Positions 1 through 12,516 of a stretch of 64,000 bases of DNA are shown piece after piece. The DNA is taken from NCBI GenBank assembly GCA_032717465.1, contig CM064691.1:971815-1035814 (forward strand). Reading direction: 5' to 3'. The position numbers and the translations under genes are program-made. The stretch is from Coenobita brevimanus (Eukaryota; Arthropoda; Malacostraca; Decapoda; Coenobitidae). The notes below the pieces were generated by a model. The model saw only the letters and a program-made list of their open reading frames with translations. It made no database searches and was not told where the DNA came from. Position 1 is the stretch's first letter. Each line of letters opens with the position of its first letter.

Positions 1-642
1 AGTGGACTTAATTGTATGGTGGTCTGTTGGAGTAAGGTCCTCCACATGGATGTGGTCCATCCATCCATCCATCCATCATCCAATCCTACATTGCCTCATG
101 AGGAGCGTAGGAGCCCGGGGCTAGGCAGTTGGTCCCCACATTTAAAATCCAAGAGGTGATTGGGGTTTACTGCGTGCATGATGCCATGATAGGATGAGTA
201 AATGGTCACTGTTGCCTTGAATACCTTGACAAAATAGCCTAGACCCAGCCCCCTACACTCCCAATGGGTCAGTAGATGAATGATGGGGAGATTAAAAAAA
301 GAAAAAAAAAATTACGAAAAAGACAACTGCAGTCAGTAACCTACTCTACCTTTCCTTTCAGGACTCTGCAGGTCTCCCGGTTGCCCAAAATATTGTCATG
401 CTAAAAGACCCAAGTGGAGAAGTCCCTGGTTTTATATAATAATTTCTTAAGTGTGTGAGATGATTTTTAAATATCTTTGACCTTTCTGTATCATTCCTGA
501 CTACACCCTGTAATGTGGGGTGTGGGCTGATCACATCTAAGAACTGTAGGTGTTCCATAAATGACTAAAAAATTATGGGCATGTTTACACTTTTGCACAC
601 TCACAATTATGACTGTGGAGCTGACTGTACCTTTTCCCTCAG

Positions 643-3600
643 GACTATGCTGCTCGGTTGGCCAAAATGAAGCCACGTTTGAGTCGGGCCGGCGCCAAGA
701 GACCCAAGTACCCTCCTGAGAGAGTCGACCGTGTTGGCGAAACTTCGGAGGAGGGCGTGGGAGGGGAGAGTGAAGTGGAGGAGAGGAAACAGTTGGAAGA
801 AAGGAAACAGGTTGAGGAGAAGAAACTGCCCTCATCAGAGAGTAGCAGCCGAGCAAAAATACTTCTCCTCCGAAAACAGCTTGAGGAGAATCGCCTCAAA
901 TTTGAACGCCAGCAGAAGGAGAATTCTGAGAAACGGGTGACCATGGAGGAGATGAAACAACGAATCGAACGCCTACGATCCGAAATTGAGCAGCGAGACA
1001 GTGTGATTCAGTCGCTTCAGGAGGGCACGAGTCCCATTTCTGATGAGTCTGTCACCCAGAAACTGTACCAGCAGATTGTTTACAAGGATAATACCATCCT
1101 TGAACTGACAAACAAGGTGAAACGTTTGGAAGAAATGATTCAGGAGCAACACGAAACTTTGAGCGAGAAGGATAAGGTGATTGAAGCGCGAACTGAAGCA
1201 GTGTCTCTCATAGCAAAAGCGCAGGATGAGAAGAGCTTGAAAATGGTAGAGGAGCTGGAGGAAGTTAGGCACCAGATGAAGTTAATGCAGGAAGGCTTCA
1301 TTGTAAAAGAGCAAGAGTTCCTGACAGAGAAGGAGGCACTGACGAGAGAGCTGAAGGAAAAAGCAAAGAAGGTCACTCAGTTGGAGGATAACGTCCGACG
1401 CCTCGAGAACCTCCGCTTTGAGCTCAGCACTCGAAATGCTGAGCTGCAGGAGAAGATTGTGACCATTCAGGAAGACTGTAAAGCACTCAGGAGGCAGTCA
1501 GAATATGATAGGAAAATTATGGAGGAAAAGGACAATATGCTTCAAGATCTAAAGCAGAAACTTGTTAGGGCGGAAGCACATGGACAGAAGAAGCTGAAAT
1601 CTCTTGAAAAACAACTGAAAAGCATGAAAGGAGATGGAAATGCAGGGGAGCAAATCTTGGAGCTTCAGAATTCAATCGCTGAATTAGAGGAGGAGAAGGG
1701 GAACCTGCAGTTAAAGCTGGTTGATTTTGATGATCTGAAAATTGCCAATGAGAAGCTTATGTTACTGAGGAATAAGCTTGAGGATCAGATTAAACAGCTG
1801 AACAATGACCTAGACTCACAACTAAGTGCCATCACCTTCCTTGAGGCGGAGAAGATTAAGCTGGTTGAAGGCACGAACGAACGCGAAAACCGAATCTTCG
1901 ACCTGGAATCTGAACTGAGCGTTGCCAGATCTAACCTGGAGGAAGCTAATCAGTCCAAAGTCACTCTTGAACTTAAACTCTGTGAAGTGGAGGAGCAGAG
2001 GGACCTTGCAGAAAAGGCTAGGTTGGAACTTGAGGGCCAGTTAAGTGAATCAAAATTTGCCCCAGTGGAACAGCTAATGGCCGAGAAAGGTAGTTTGGAA
2101 GAGTCCCTCCAAAGCATGAGGAAAGAGAGAGAGAATTGGGAAGCAAAATACGTGGCTCAGATAATGACAGTTGAGGAATGTGAAGAGAAAACAAAAGCTG
2201 CTGTTCATGATATGGAAGTAAAAGCCAAGGAATGCAGACGTCTCATGAACATTCTGACTGATAAAGAAAACACAATCACCACCATGTCCATCAAGTTAGA
2301 CAAGCATGATGCCATTGTTGCCGGTATGCAGGAAAAGATTGATGAACGCATTACTGAAACAGAAAAGACAAAACTGGAGAGCGAGGAAATCAAGCACAGA
2401 TTAGTACAAGAATCTAGCAAACTGGATGAAACTTTAAGGACAGTGGAGAGCCTGCAGTCCCAGCTAGCACATAATTCGGCTGAGTTGCAGTCCAGAGAAG
2501 TAGAGATAACCCATCTAAGCAAAATTGTCGATGAGAGAAGTATTAATATTGAAAATCTAACTGGAGAAGTAACTGCTCTACAGGATAAGCTTACCTCGAA
2601 GGAAAGGTCCATCATTGAACACATAAACAGACTTGAACAGCTGGAGTCGGAGATTAGGGAACAAGATGCAAAAATAAGAAGTCTTGAATATTCTTTAGGT
2701 GAGCGGGAAGAGCAAATGAATGTGAAGAATGCAGAGGTAGAAAAGTTGAAACATGAACTAGCCAACACAACACAAAAACTGGAGAGTACGAGAGCGTCCT
2801 TTGAGATGGAGTTGAATGTTGTGTCGGCGATGCTAAGTGACTCAAAAAATCAAACTGAGGCCTTGCAGAATGACATTGAGGTTAAAGATAGGGAAATTCA
2901 GAACAACCAGATTATCATATCAAAGTATGAACAAGAAATCTGCAATAAAAACCTCATGATAGATGAGTTGCAGAATGTACAGAAGGTTTTGCAAGAGAAA
3001 GTGAATTCTTTAACAGGTTCTCTCACTGAAAAAGAAACTCAGCTCTCCCAGGTTCAGTCCGAATTAGAGGAAAAGTGCGTGTTTACGGAGAACCTCAATG
3101 CACGACAAACCACCTTAGAGCAGAGGATACTTGCCATACAGGAGGAAAACTCATCCCTTGTTCAGAGCAAATCAAGCTTAGAGGAGCAAGTGACTGAGGC
3201 CCAGGCATTGCTTCACCAAAAGGATGAAAACCTCCTCAGCCTGAACACTGAAATGGCGACTAAATCACACGAACTGACCCATGATGTTGAACACCTTAAG
3301 GGCCTGTTGGAGGAGAAACAAGAGGCTATAAACACACTTGAATCATCAGTTAGAAGCCTCACAGGTCAGTTGGAGAGCATGGGAAGGGATCTGGAGAAAT
3401 GGCAAATGGAAAACGAGCAATTGGGAAATGACGTTGAGACTTGGCGGATTGAAAATAAGCAACTTAAAGACACACTGGAAGAGAAGCAGCAGACAATAAG
3501 CACACTTGAGTCCACAGTTGAAAGTCTTACAGATCAGTTGGAGAGCAAGGGAAGAGACTTGGAGAAGTGGCAGACAGAAACATCAGAAAAACAAACTCAA

Positions 3601-6151
3601 CTGGACTTGGTGACATCAGAAAGAGAGAGTGCATGGGCTATGGTGCAAGGGAGGGATGCTTTGATTGGCCAGTTGCACAACGAGATTTCACAGTACTGTC
3701 AACAGCTAACAGAGTCTCAGGAACTACTGTCACAGAAGGAAACTGTTACTTCTGATCGTGACAGTGCGTGGGCTACAGTGCAGGAGAGGGATGTGTTGGT
3801 TGGCCAGTTACATGACCAAATTTCACAGTATCATCAGCAGCTTACAGAAGCTCAAGAAAAACTGTCACAGAAGGAGACAACACTCACAGAGACAGAGCAA
3901 CAGTTAAGTGATACCCAAAATCAGTTATCCCAAGCAAAGGAGATGCTGGGGGGCACCCAGACACAGTTACTTGAAGCACAGACACAGCTGCAGGAAACCA
4001 GCTCTCAGTACAATAGTGCTACCTCACGGGCATCAAAGTTTGAGGAACAGCTACAATCTAAGTCCAGTCACTTGGAAATGATGGAACAGGAAGTCATGCA
4101 TGAGAAGGAGAGCAGTGCAAAGGAGATTGAGAAAGTTAAAGCTGAATTTGAGGTGCTAAAGTCGGAGGTTGTTAGACTAGAAGCGGATCTACAAACCAGT
4201 AAGGAATATGCTGAAAACTTAGAAATTGGCTCTACTAAAGTGCAAGAGTGGGCATCACAAGTACAGAGTGAGGTAGAGACAACAAAAGCCAGTCTTAGTG
4301 CTGTTACAAATGAGCTTGCAACTCTGAAGGGGGAATCGGTAGCTAAAGACCAGAGAAGTGAACATCTACAAGTACAGCTTACACAGGAGCAGGAAAGAAG
4401 ACAGACACTACAATATGAGCTGACAGAAGCACTCGCCTCCCAACAAAAATACCAGCAGAGGGTCGAGTCACTCCAGGCAGAGTTGTCTCACGCTTGTTCC
4501 CTCCAACAGCAGAGTGAGAGTGAAGTAGCGTCTGTGTCTATGGCCCAGCAGCAAACTATTAGTCAGCTGGAAAATGAGTTACTATCATCTCATCAGCTAA
4601 GGGACCAGCTACAGGCAACACTAGATGAACACATACTACAGCTACAGAAGAAGAGCCAAACCCTTGCCCAACTCAACACTCAGATTGAAACACTGTCTTC
4701 CCAGATTACCTCTAAGGATGAAGAGATTAAAACTTTACAGGAAGGTAAGGCTCAGGTTGAAAATACACTGAGGGAAACCATGGAAACAAAAGTGCTGTTA
4801 GAAAACCAGCTTAGCTCAGTGCAAGCTCAAGGTCCCATGTCTTTTGAAACTGCAGGCGGTGAAGTGAAGGATCAAAGAGAGAGAGAAGAAGTGAAGCATT
4901 TAGAAGAGAGTGAAGAAGTGAAGCGCCTAAAACAGGAACTAGCCACAGCACAAGATCAAGTACAGTTCTTGGAGGAGGAGTGTGAAGGAGTGCGTTCAGA
5001 CTCACTCTCACTAAATCAACAACTCCAGGAAGCTCGACAGACCATCACACAGTTACAAACATCTCTGGCCACACAAGTGCAAGATCCCACATCAACGGCT
5101 CAAACGTGGGAGAACTGGGGGGAGGTTGACCTTGGGACTTCAGAAACAAGTGATCCAACACCCCAGGCAGAAAACTCCATGGTTGTGAGTCTGCAGAAGA
5201 CTTTGGCTGACAAGGATGAGATGCTGATGATGATACAGGACCAACTGAAAGATGCACTGCAGAAAACTGTCACCCTGACTGAGGAGAGGAAAGTTCTGGA
5301 GCAGCAGCAGAAAAGTGCAGAGGCTAAATTCACCCAACAGAAGCAACAGTGGGAGAAAGATCAGGAAATGCTGACATCCCTGAGAAGCAAATTGGAAGAG
5401 TTTGATCAAGGCCTGAATACACTGAAAGAGGAAAGACAGAGGATATCAGCACTGGAGACTCAGTTACAGGCAAAGCAAAAGAGTATTGAAGCATTACAGC
5501 AACAGGTACAAGTTGGTGGTAGCTTCCAGATGCCAACAGATCACCTCCAGCCAAGTCCAGAACAGATGGTGGAAGGAGAATCTCTCATTATATCCGACAC
5601 TCAGCAGACACAAACACCAACTCAAGCTCCATTTTTCGCAGGTACATCAGAAATTCAAACACAAGCACAAACTCAAGGCTCATTTTTCCCCGCAACATCC
5701 AGTGAGGTTGATCCTGCAAGCTGGTTTGATCAGCCAGGTCTTGAAACAGGGCAGGAACAGGAAAAGCAGACACAACAACAGCAACAGCAGCAAGAGCAAA
5801 CACAACAACAACAAGAACAAACACAACAACAGCAACTACAACAAGAGCAAATGCAACAGCAACAAGAAGAACAAGTACAACAACAACAACAGCTACAGCA
5901 AGAGCAGACACAAATGCAGGGAGACTCGTCACAACCAGTTAACATTGAAGAACTTCAGTATAAACTCAGTTGGTATGAGGAACAATGGAGTGCATGGACA
6001 GGATACTATACAGAACTGCAAACCTCCTACCAGCAGTCTCAAGAACAAGTGGCTTATCTGACTCAGCAGGTGGATCTACTTAATCAGCAAATACTTGAAC
6101 TCCAGTCTACAGACAGGCACGACCAGGGATTAGGAGGAACACCAAATAAAG
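643..6151 (+). CDS. Exon 1 in window: 5.5-kb coiled-coil exon
   Basis: The acceptor CCCTCAG ends at 642 and the exon opens in phase 0 with DYAARLAKMKPR. Residue numbers count from that Asp. A basic/acidic linker (about 1-60) leads into nearly continuous heptads (about 60-1480). Two internal duplications are visible: LES(S/T)V...LEKW near residues 899 and 955, and S(E/D)R(E/D)SAWA..Q near 992 and 1036. After residue 1480 the coil loosens. A WENW motif lies at 1489-1492, a SWFDQPG segment just before a Gln-rich tract (about 1704-1759), then a tryptophan-rich stretch (SWYEEQWSAW, from about residue 1776). Only the donor GTACAG at 6152 leaves phase 1, as exon 2 requires. The stronger GTAAGT at 6157 leaves phase 0. 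Confidence 0.93.
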
Positions 6152-6762
6152 GTACAGTAAGTCTTAATTTAACATGCCTTCACCTTGCACAGTTTTCACT
6201 TTAAAGCTTGCATGCTGTAGTTCATTATTAAGTGGTCAGGATTTGCACTGAAGGGTTAGAACAAGTGGAGTCATATGGACAGACAGACTGACAAATGAGG
6301 AGGTGAAGGAGCATTGTGGTGTGGATGTGGATGTGATTGAAGGCATTAGAAGAAACACACTGAGGTGGTTTAGCCATGTGGAGAGGATGGAGAGTAAGAG
6401 ACTGACAAGGAGAGTTTATGCGAGTGAGGTGGAAGGGGGGGAGAGGGAGGAGGAGGCCAAGGATGAGATGGAGGGATTGAGTGGAGAGGTATATGAGAGA
6501 GGGGGGTGTGAGCTAGGAGCAGGGCAGTGAAATGGCAGGGGACAGGGCAACATGGAGGCGATTTGTTTGTGGCCACCCCATATGGGATCAAGGCATCTGG
6601 TAATTGATAAATAGATAGGTTAGGGCAGATACAAGCAACACAGGCATTTATGGTATCTCTGTGTATTGCATGTTTCTTTACATTACTTATGATCTTGTCA
6701 CAATATCAGACACATTTCATCATTTGTATAGTCTTGAATGTTAATTCATGTTATTTGAGGTG

Positions 6763-6805
<43 letters not shown>

Positions 6806-8994
6806 GACTCTGGGCATAGGCTTCACAGCCTGCTATCAAGGCCCAGCAGTCCCCCTACATACCATACACCTCTACATGTCACCACTTCGGCGCTAACACC
6901 CACCGTCCTTATTGAATACATGCTAGGGCTGTCTCATACAGGACTGGTGTATTGGTATTAGCAGGGGTATTTTTACGACACCACCGTCCATATTGAATAC
7001 ATGCTAGGGCTGTCTCATACAGGACTGGTGTATTGGTATTAGCGGGGGTATATTTACAACACCACCGTCCATATTGAATACATGCTAGGGCTGTCTCATA
7101 CAGGACTGGTGTATTGGTATTAGCGGGGGTATTTTCACGACATGTCGGCGGGTCTTCTGGTAGATCAGTAAAGCCTGATTTAATGAAATTCAAATCCTTA
7201 AACTGTTCCCTGCCCCAGCCGGGATTCGAACCTGGGTCCGTAAGGACTGCAGGCCACCTCTCTACTGGAGTCTAATCATCACTTAAAGCAGTTGTCACTT
7301 TTCCAAGTAGTTCTTAGCAGTGTACCTATAGTGTTAATTCAGGGTCTACTGTTGGCCCAGATTTTCTTCCTTTTGCAGTTTTTATCACATAGATCAGCAT
7401 CAAACAGACAATGCTGTAACTCCATACCCTTTCTATAGCATTTCTTGATGACTAGCATATCATTCTAATGTTGCAATGTTATAATGATTCAGCATTTAAG
7501 ATGGAGAGATGGCAGTTTTAAACCAAGCTACAGTGACAAGAATACAGTGTCCTTCAATAAGGGTTTGGTTTATCAAGACATTATGGAAAGCAATTTCTAT
7601 GTAAAAGGGAACTGTGGTAAGCAGAAACTGTAAGGAGACAAAAAATGTTGATACACTTAGAGATACTGCAGCATGCCTCTTCCCTTGTGTGCTTAAACTT
7701 GGAAAACACTAGAAAACAACCTTGAGTTAAAGAAAGTATAGCGAAACACAAAAACAGTGAGATGGAGGGATGGAGTGGGGAGGTATATGAGAGAAGGGTG
7801 TGTGAGCTGGGAGCAGGGCAGTGAAATGGCAGGGAACAGATTGATATGGAGGCGATTTGTTTGTGGCCACCCTTTACGGGATTTAGGCTTCTTGCAACAG
7901 ATAGATAGGCAAAAAAAAGAATATTTACATATAATTTTTAAAGGTTATTAATGTGTAAGTAAAGTTGAGCCTTCTGTCAAGCGAGCCTACTTAAGCTTGG
8001 CCCAGATTTTCATCCTTTTGTAGCTTATTTCATGTAACTCAGTAGACAAAGGCATTACCACAGCTCTACATCCTTTCTATTACACTTTTTCTTGGCTAGC
8101 ATATTTTAGTGTTGACTAGTTGTTACAGTTCAGCATTCAAGACTGAGGGATGGATGTTGTAGGCCAAGTTGAAGCAAAAGCAGAGAAAAGCATTGGTGTG
8201 AGAGTAAATTTGAAAGGAAGAGAGAGAAGAGATAATGAAGGAAGAGCAGGAAGAAGAAAAAAAAAAAAAGGAGAAACATAATGACGGGAAAAGGGGAGAG
8301 GAAAAAAAAGTATTCCTGTCTTCCAGACAGAGATAGAGTAATGGAGAATGTAATTGTGGACTTGAAGAATAAATCTGAGCAACTCAAGCTACAGATATTC
8401 TTTATTATGTACCTGGAGTTGAGGGGACTGAATGGTGAGTGATTGAATGTGTGGCTGATTTCGTTAGGCATACTGTTAGTTTGTTTTACCTGTCATGTTT
8501 TTCTGCTTCCCTGTCTTTTGGGCACTACCTCACTCCACCTGAGAGTGAAAGAGACAAAAAGACGGGATAATGATTATGTACGGTTGCATTTCCTGTAAAA
8601 TCAATCTACAATAAAAGGACACTGCCTATGTTCCAGATGCAGACAATGCAAATGAGGAATTGATCATGGATTTGAAAAATAAGTTAGAATCGGCCCAGAC
8701 CAGTTGCCTTCAGCTGAGGGAGGAGAACGAGGGCATGAAGCTGGATGTGAGGCGGGTCAGTGAGCTGGAGAAGCAGGTGAAGACGTTTATAAAGTCTGGT
8801 TCAAGCTCGGAACGGCTGGCTGAGTCAGAAGCAGAGGTGAATCGACTGAGAGGCTTTGAGACCCAGGTGTATGAGCTGCAGAGCCAGATTCAAGCACTTC
8901 AGTACCAGGTAAGATGGTATAGAGCAGTAACACTGACCTGACAAAGATCCATAACCCGTCTCAGCTCTGTCGGTGGCAGAATTTAGGCAGGTTA

Positions 8995-9033
<39 letters not shown>

Positions 9034-9728
9034 AATGATAGAGTGCCAGTTAGATCGTAGTTCTGTCACCTTAAGTTGGCCCAGATTTTCATTATTTTGC
9101 ACTTTATTTGAAATAAGACATTGTCAGCAAAGACAGCACTTCAGCTTTATATCTTTTATGCAGTACTTCCTCGTGACTAGTATCATATTCTAGTGTTAAT
9201 GTATTGCCACAGCTCAGCATTCATAATGGAGAGATGGCAGTTTAAGTTTATACTTAGGCAATACAGGTATACTTAATTCTTGTTTAATCTTAGGCTTCTG
9301 TGACTCACTCAACTGAATCGAATTATGTGTCAGTAGCTGAAATCAGTAGCACTTATTATGTAGGGATGGCCCAGGTTCAAATAACCTCACATTCATGAAG
9401 TATATGGGTCCACACACCAGAATGCTCACCAGGTTCAGTTTTAAGCATATGGACTAAAAAAAATAAAAATAAAAAAAATAATAATAATAATAATAATAAT
9501 AAAGTTTAAAATCATAAACAAGAGAGATCAGGAATGAAAGGAGAGTCATATTTCTATACCAGTACCACTACCACATTCCACACTGTACTCACAAAGTCTT
9601 TGTAATTTTGGCCCCATTTTTTTTTTTTTTTTTTAAATGTGGATTTAGAGTGACTCATTGTGTGTCCTTCATACCTTCCATTTTGGGCCTTACCTCACCT
9701 CATCCTTGGGTGGGAAATTGAGATCAGG

Positions 9729-9773
<45 letters not shown>

Positions 9774-11931
9774 GGAGGAGGAGGAGGAGGAGGAACCAAG
9801 GAATCTTAGTGCATAAAGTTGATTTTTGCTGCCAGCTGTAAATCAGATGTAATGGTGATGGTGACTAATTTTGACGTAACTTTTCACAGTGTACCACCAT
9901 GCAGAATAAACTAGTGACTAATTTTGAGAGGTATATGAGGGAGGAGGGAGTGAGTTGGGGGGAGGGGTGTCAAATGGTGGGTGACAGAGCGACTTGGAGG
10001 CGTTTTGTCTGCGGCCACCCTTTGTGGGATTAGGGCATCGGGCTATAGATAGATAGATAGACTAATTTTGACGTAACTCTTCACTTGTGCCGCCATGCAG
10101 AGTAAACAAGTGATTAATTTTGACGTAACTTGTGACTAATTTTAACGTAACTCTTCACAGTGTACCGCCATGCAGAACAAACTAGCAGAGGCAGAGACGG
10201 AACGTACCCGACTCCACGAGGTTGAAGTCCTTTACGGTGAACTCCAATCCTGCATCCAGGAATCAGAAACCAAGCGTGAGGGATCCAACTCCAGGGTTCA
10301 GGTTTGTGCTTTTTACTTGATCTTGGCCTAAAATTCCCATCCATACTCGTTTCACTCCAACCTGGCCGAATATTACCATCTATAGCCTAGTCTTTTTTCT
10401 CTGACTTGGCCTAAAATTGCCATCTATACTCTTTTTACTCAAACTTGGCCTAATATTGTCATCTATTGTCTTTTCACTCTAATGCCGCCTAAAATTGCCA
10501 TCTCTGTTTCACCTTGACCTAAATTTGTTATCTACAACCCATTCACTTTAATTTGGCCCCAAATTGTCATTTCCTGTCTAAAATGCTGAGTTGTAACAGT
10601 ATTAACACTGGAATGTGATGCCAGTCACAGAGAAGTGCAATGGAAGGGATGTACAGCTGTAGTACAGTATTATATTTTTTTGCCACTGAACTACATGACA
10701 TTGTGTGCAAAAGATGAAAATATGGACCAAGTTAAGGGGAAGAGACTGTAGTATCCTTTAAGTACAGATTTGTGTCTTGTTGCAGTTTATTCCATGCAGC
10801 TTAGTTGCATAAGACAGTACATTACTAAGGGTCTACATTTTTTTCCCTAACTTTTGTTTGTGACTATACCCTTTTCACCTTATCTTTGCCCTGATTTTCA
10901 TCCCTTGGCAGTTTATTTCACTAGGCTCAGTTGCAGATAAAGCTAATGTCACAGCTTTACACCCTTCCATTAACATTTCTTCGTAACCAGCACCATGTTC
11001 TTGTGATGATCTCTTGTGACAACTATGTATTCGAGATAGGGAGGTGGGAAATTCGGGCCAGCTAGTGTAAAAAGAGCATAGTACCATTTTTAATCAGCAA
11101 TTACTTGTTACCACTCGATAATGAATATGGAGAGAGAACAATTTTAGGCCAAGTTCAGATGAACAGAGAACTGTACAGTATCCTTTATGAATATGTTCAG
11201 TTTGTAGAAACGTTGACTATACTCTCATAAAATAGCATATAAAGCTAACATTTTTGTGTTTCTCCAGACTTTTCGTTGTATTTCTCAGAACTTTAACTTG
11301 TTATTTTTATTTATATATTATTTATTTAGGCATAGAAGAGTGGATTATGTTAGTTTTATTAGCATTATTTTTAAAACTTTGCTTAGTTTCATTTTACATA
11401 CAAATCTGTCACATAGGCTGTGTTTTCTTCAGCATAGGAGGGTTACTAGTATCATTTTCTAAGTGATTTATCTCGAATAGAACACCTTAGTATTAGAATG
11501 GAAGACTGACTAAGAGGGTGTATGTAGGTGAAGTGGAGGGAGGGGGAGACTGAGGATGAGATGGAGGGATGGAGTTGAGAGGTATATGAGGGAGGGGGGA
11601 GTAAGTTGGGGGGGAGGGCAGTCAAATGGCGGGTGACAGAGCGACTTGGAGGTGTTTTGTGTGTGGCCACCCTTTGTGGGATTAGGGCGTCGGACTATAG
11701 ATAGATAGTATTCTCATCCATACAATTTATGTTATGTCAGTACAGACACAGGATGCATAAATAATATACAAGAGAATATCTGATGGAGCCAGGATTTTGA
11801 GGGCTTGAACGATAAGTGAATGGAAGTGTGGCCCATTGAATTGGGCAAACATTGGTTGCCTGGACATTGCTACTCCTCTCTCTGCCGTAGGGTGGGAACG
11901 GAGCTCCGGATGGTGGTGGCGATGATGATGG

Positions 11932-11965
<34 letters not shown>

Positions 11966-12088
11966 GGTGATGGTGGTTGGTGGTGGTGGTGGTGATGATG
12001 ATGGTGGTGGTGGTGGTGGTGGTGGTGGTGGTGGTGGTGGTGGTGATGATGATGATGGTGGTGGTGGTGGTGGTGGTGGTGGTGGTGG

Positions 12089-12131
<43 letters not shown>

Positions 12132-12475
12132 ATAACATGCCGTACAGAGATAGAGTGGTTGGGGAGACATGATAGAAAGCCTCCTGAACTAATGAGAATA
12201 CAAGATATATATATATACAAACATCTGTGCTACATCGTGTCTTAACAAACCTGGACGCCTGGTGGTTTAATGATAGAGTTTGAGGGTCAGAGAGGGCTGT
12301 GGCTCAGTTAGATGATGTGGTTTGATTCTGAGAGATGACCACAGGTTTTTCCAACGTGTTAAATGCTACTTATAGCATAGGTTACTCTCTTATCCTTAAA
12401 TGTTCTGAACTGCAGTATCCTAGGCTCAGGCCCCTACACACCGAAGATGAGGTAATATAGAATTGGGTGTTACTG

Positions 12476-12516
<41 letters not shown>

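Noticed and set aside
5486..6061. Asn/Lys/His-rich 191-codon frame
   Set aside because: An out-of-frame reading of the CAA/CAG part of exon 1; the exon frame is open for 5.5 kb.
11737..12138. Poly-His or poly-Asp protein
   Set aside because: Translation of a GAT/GGT microsatellite on either strand.
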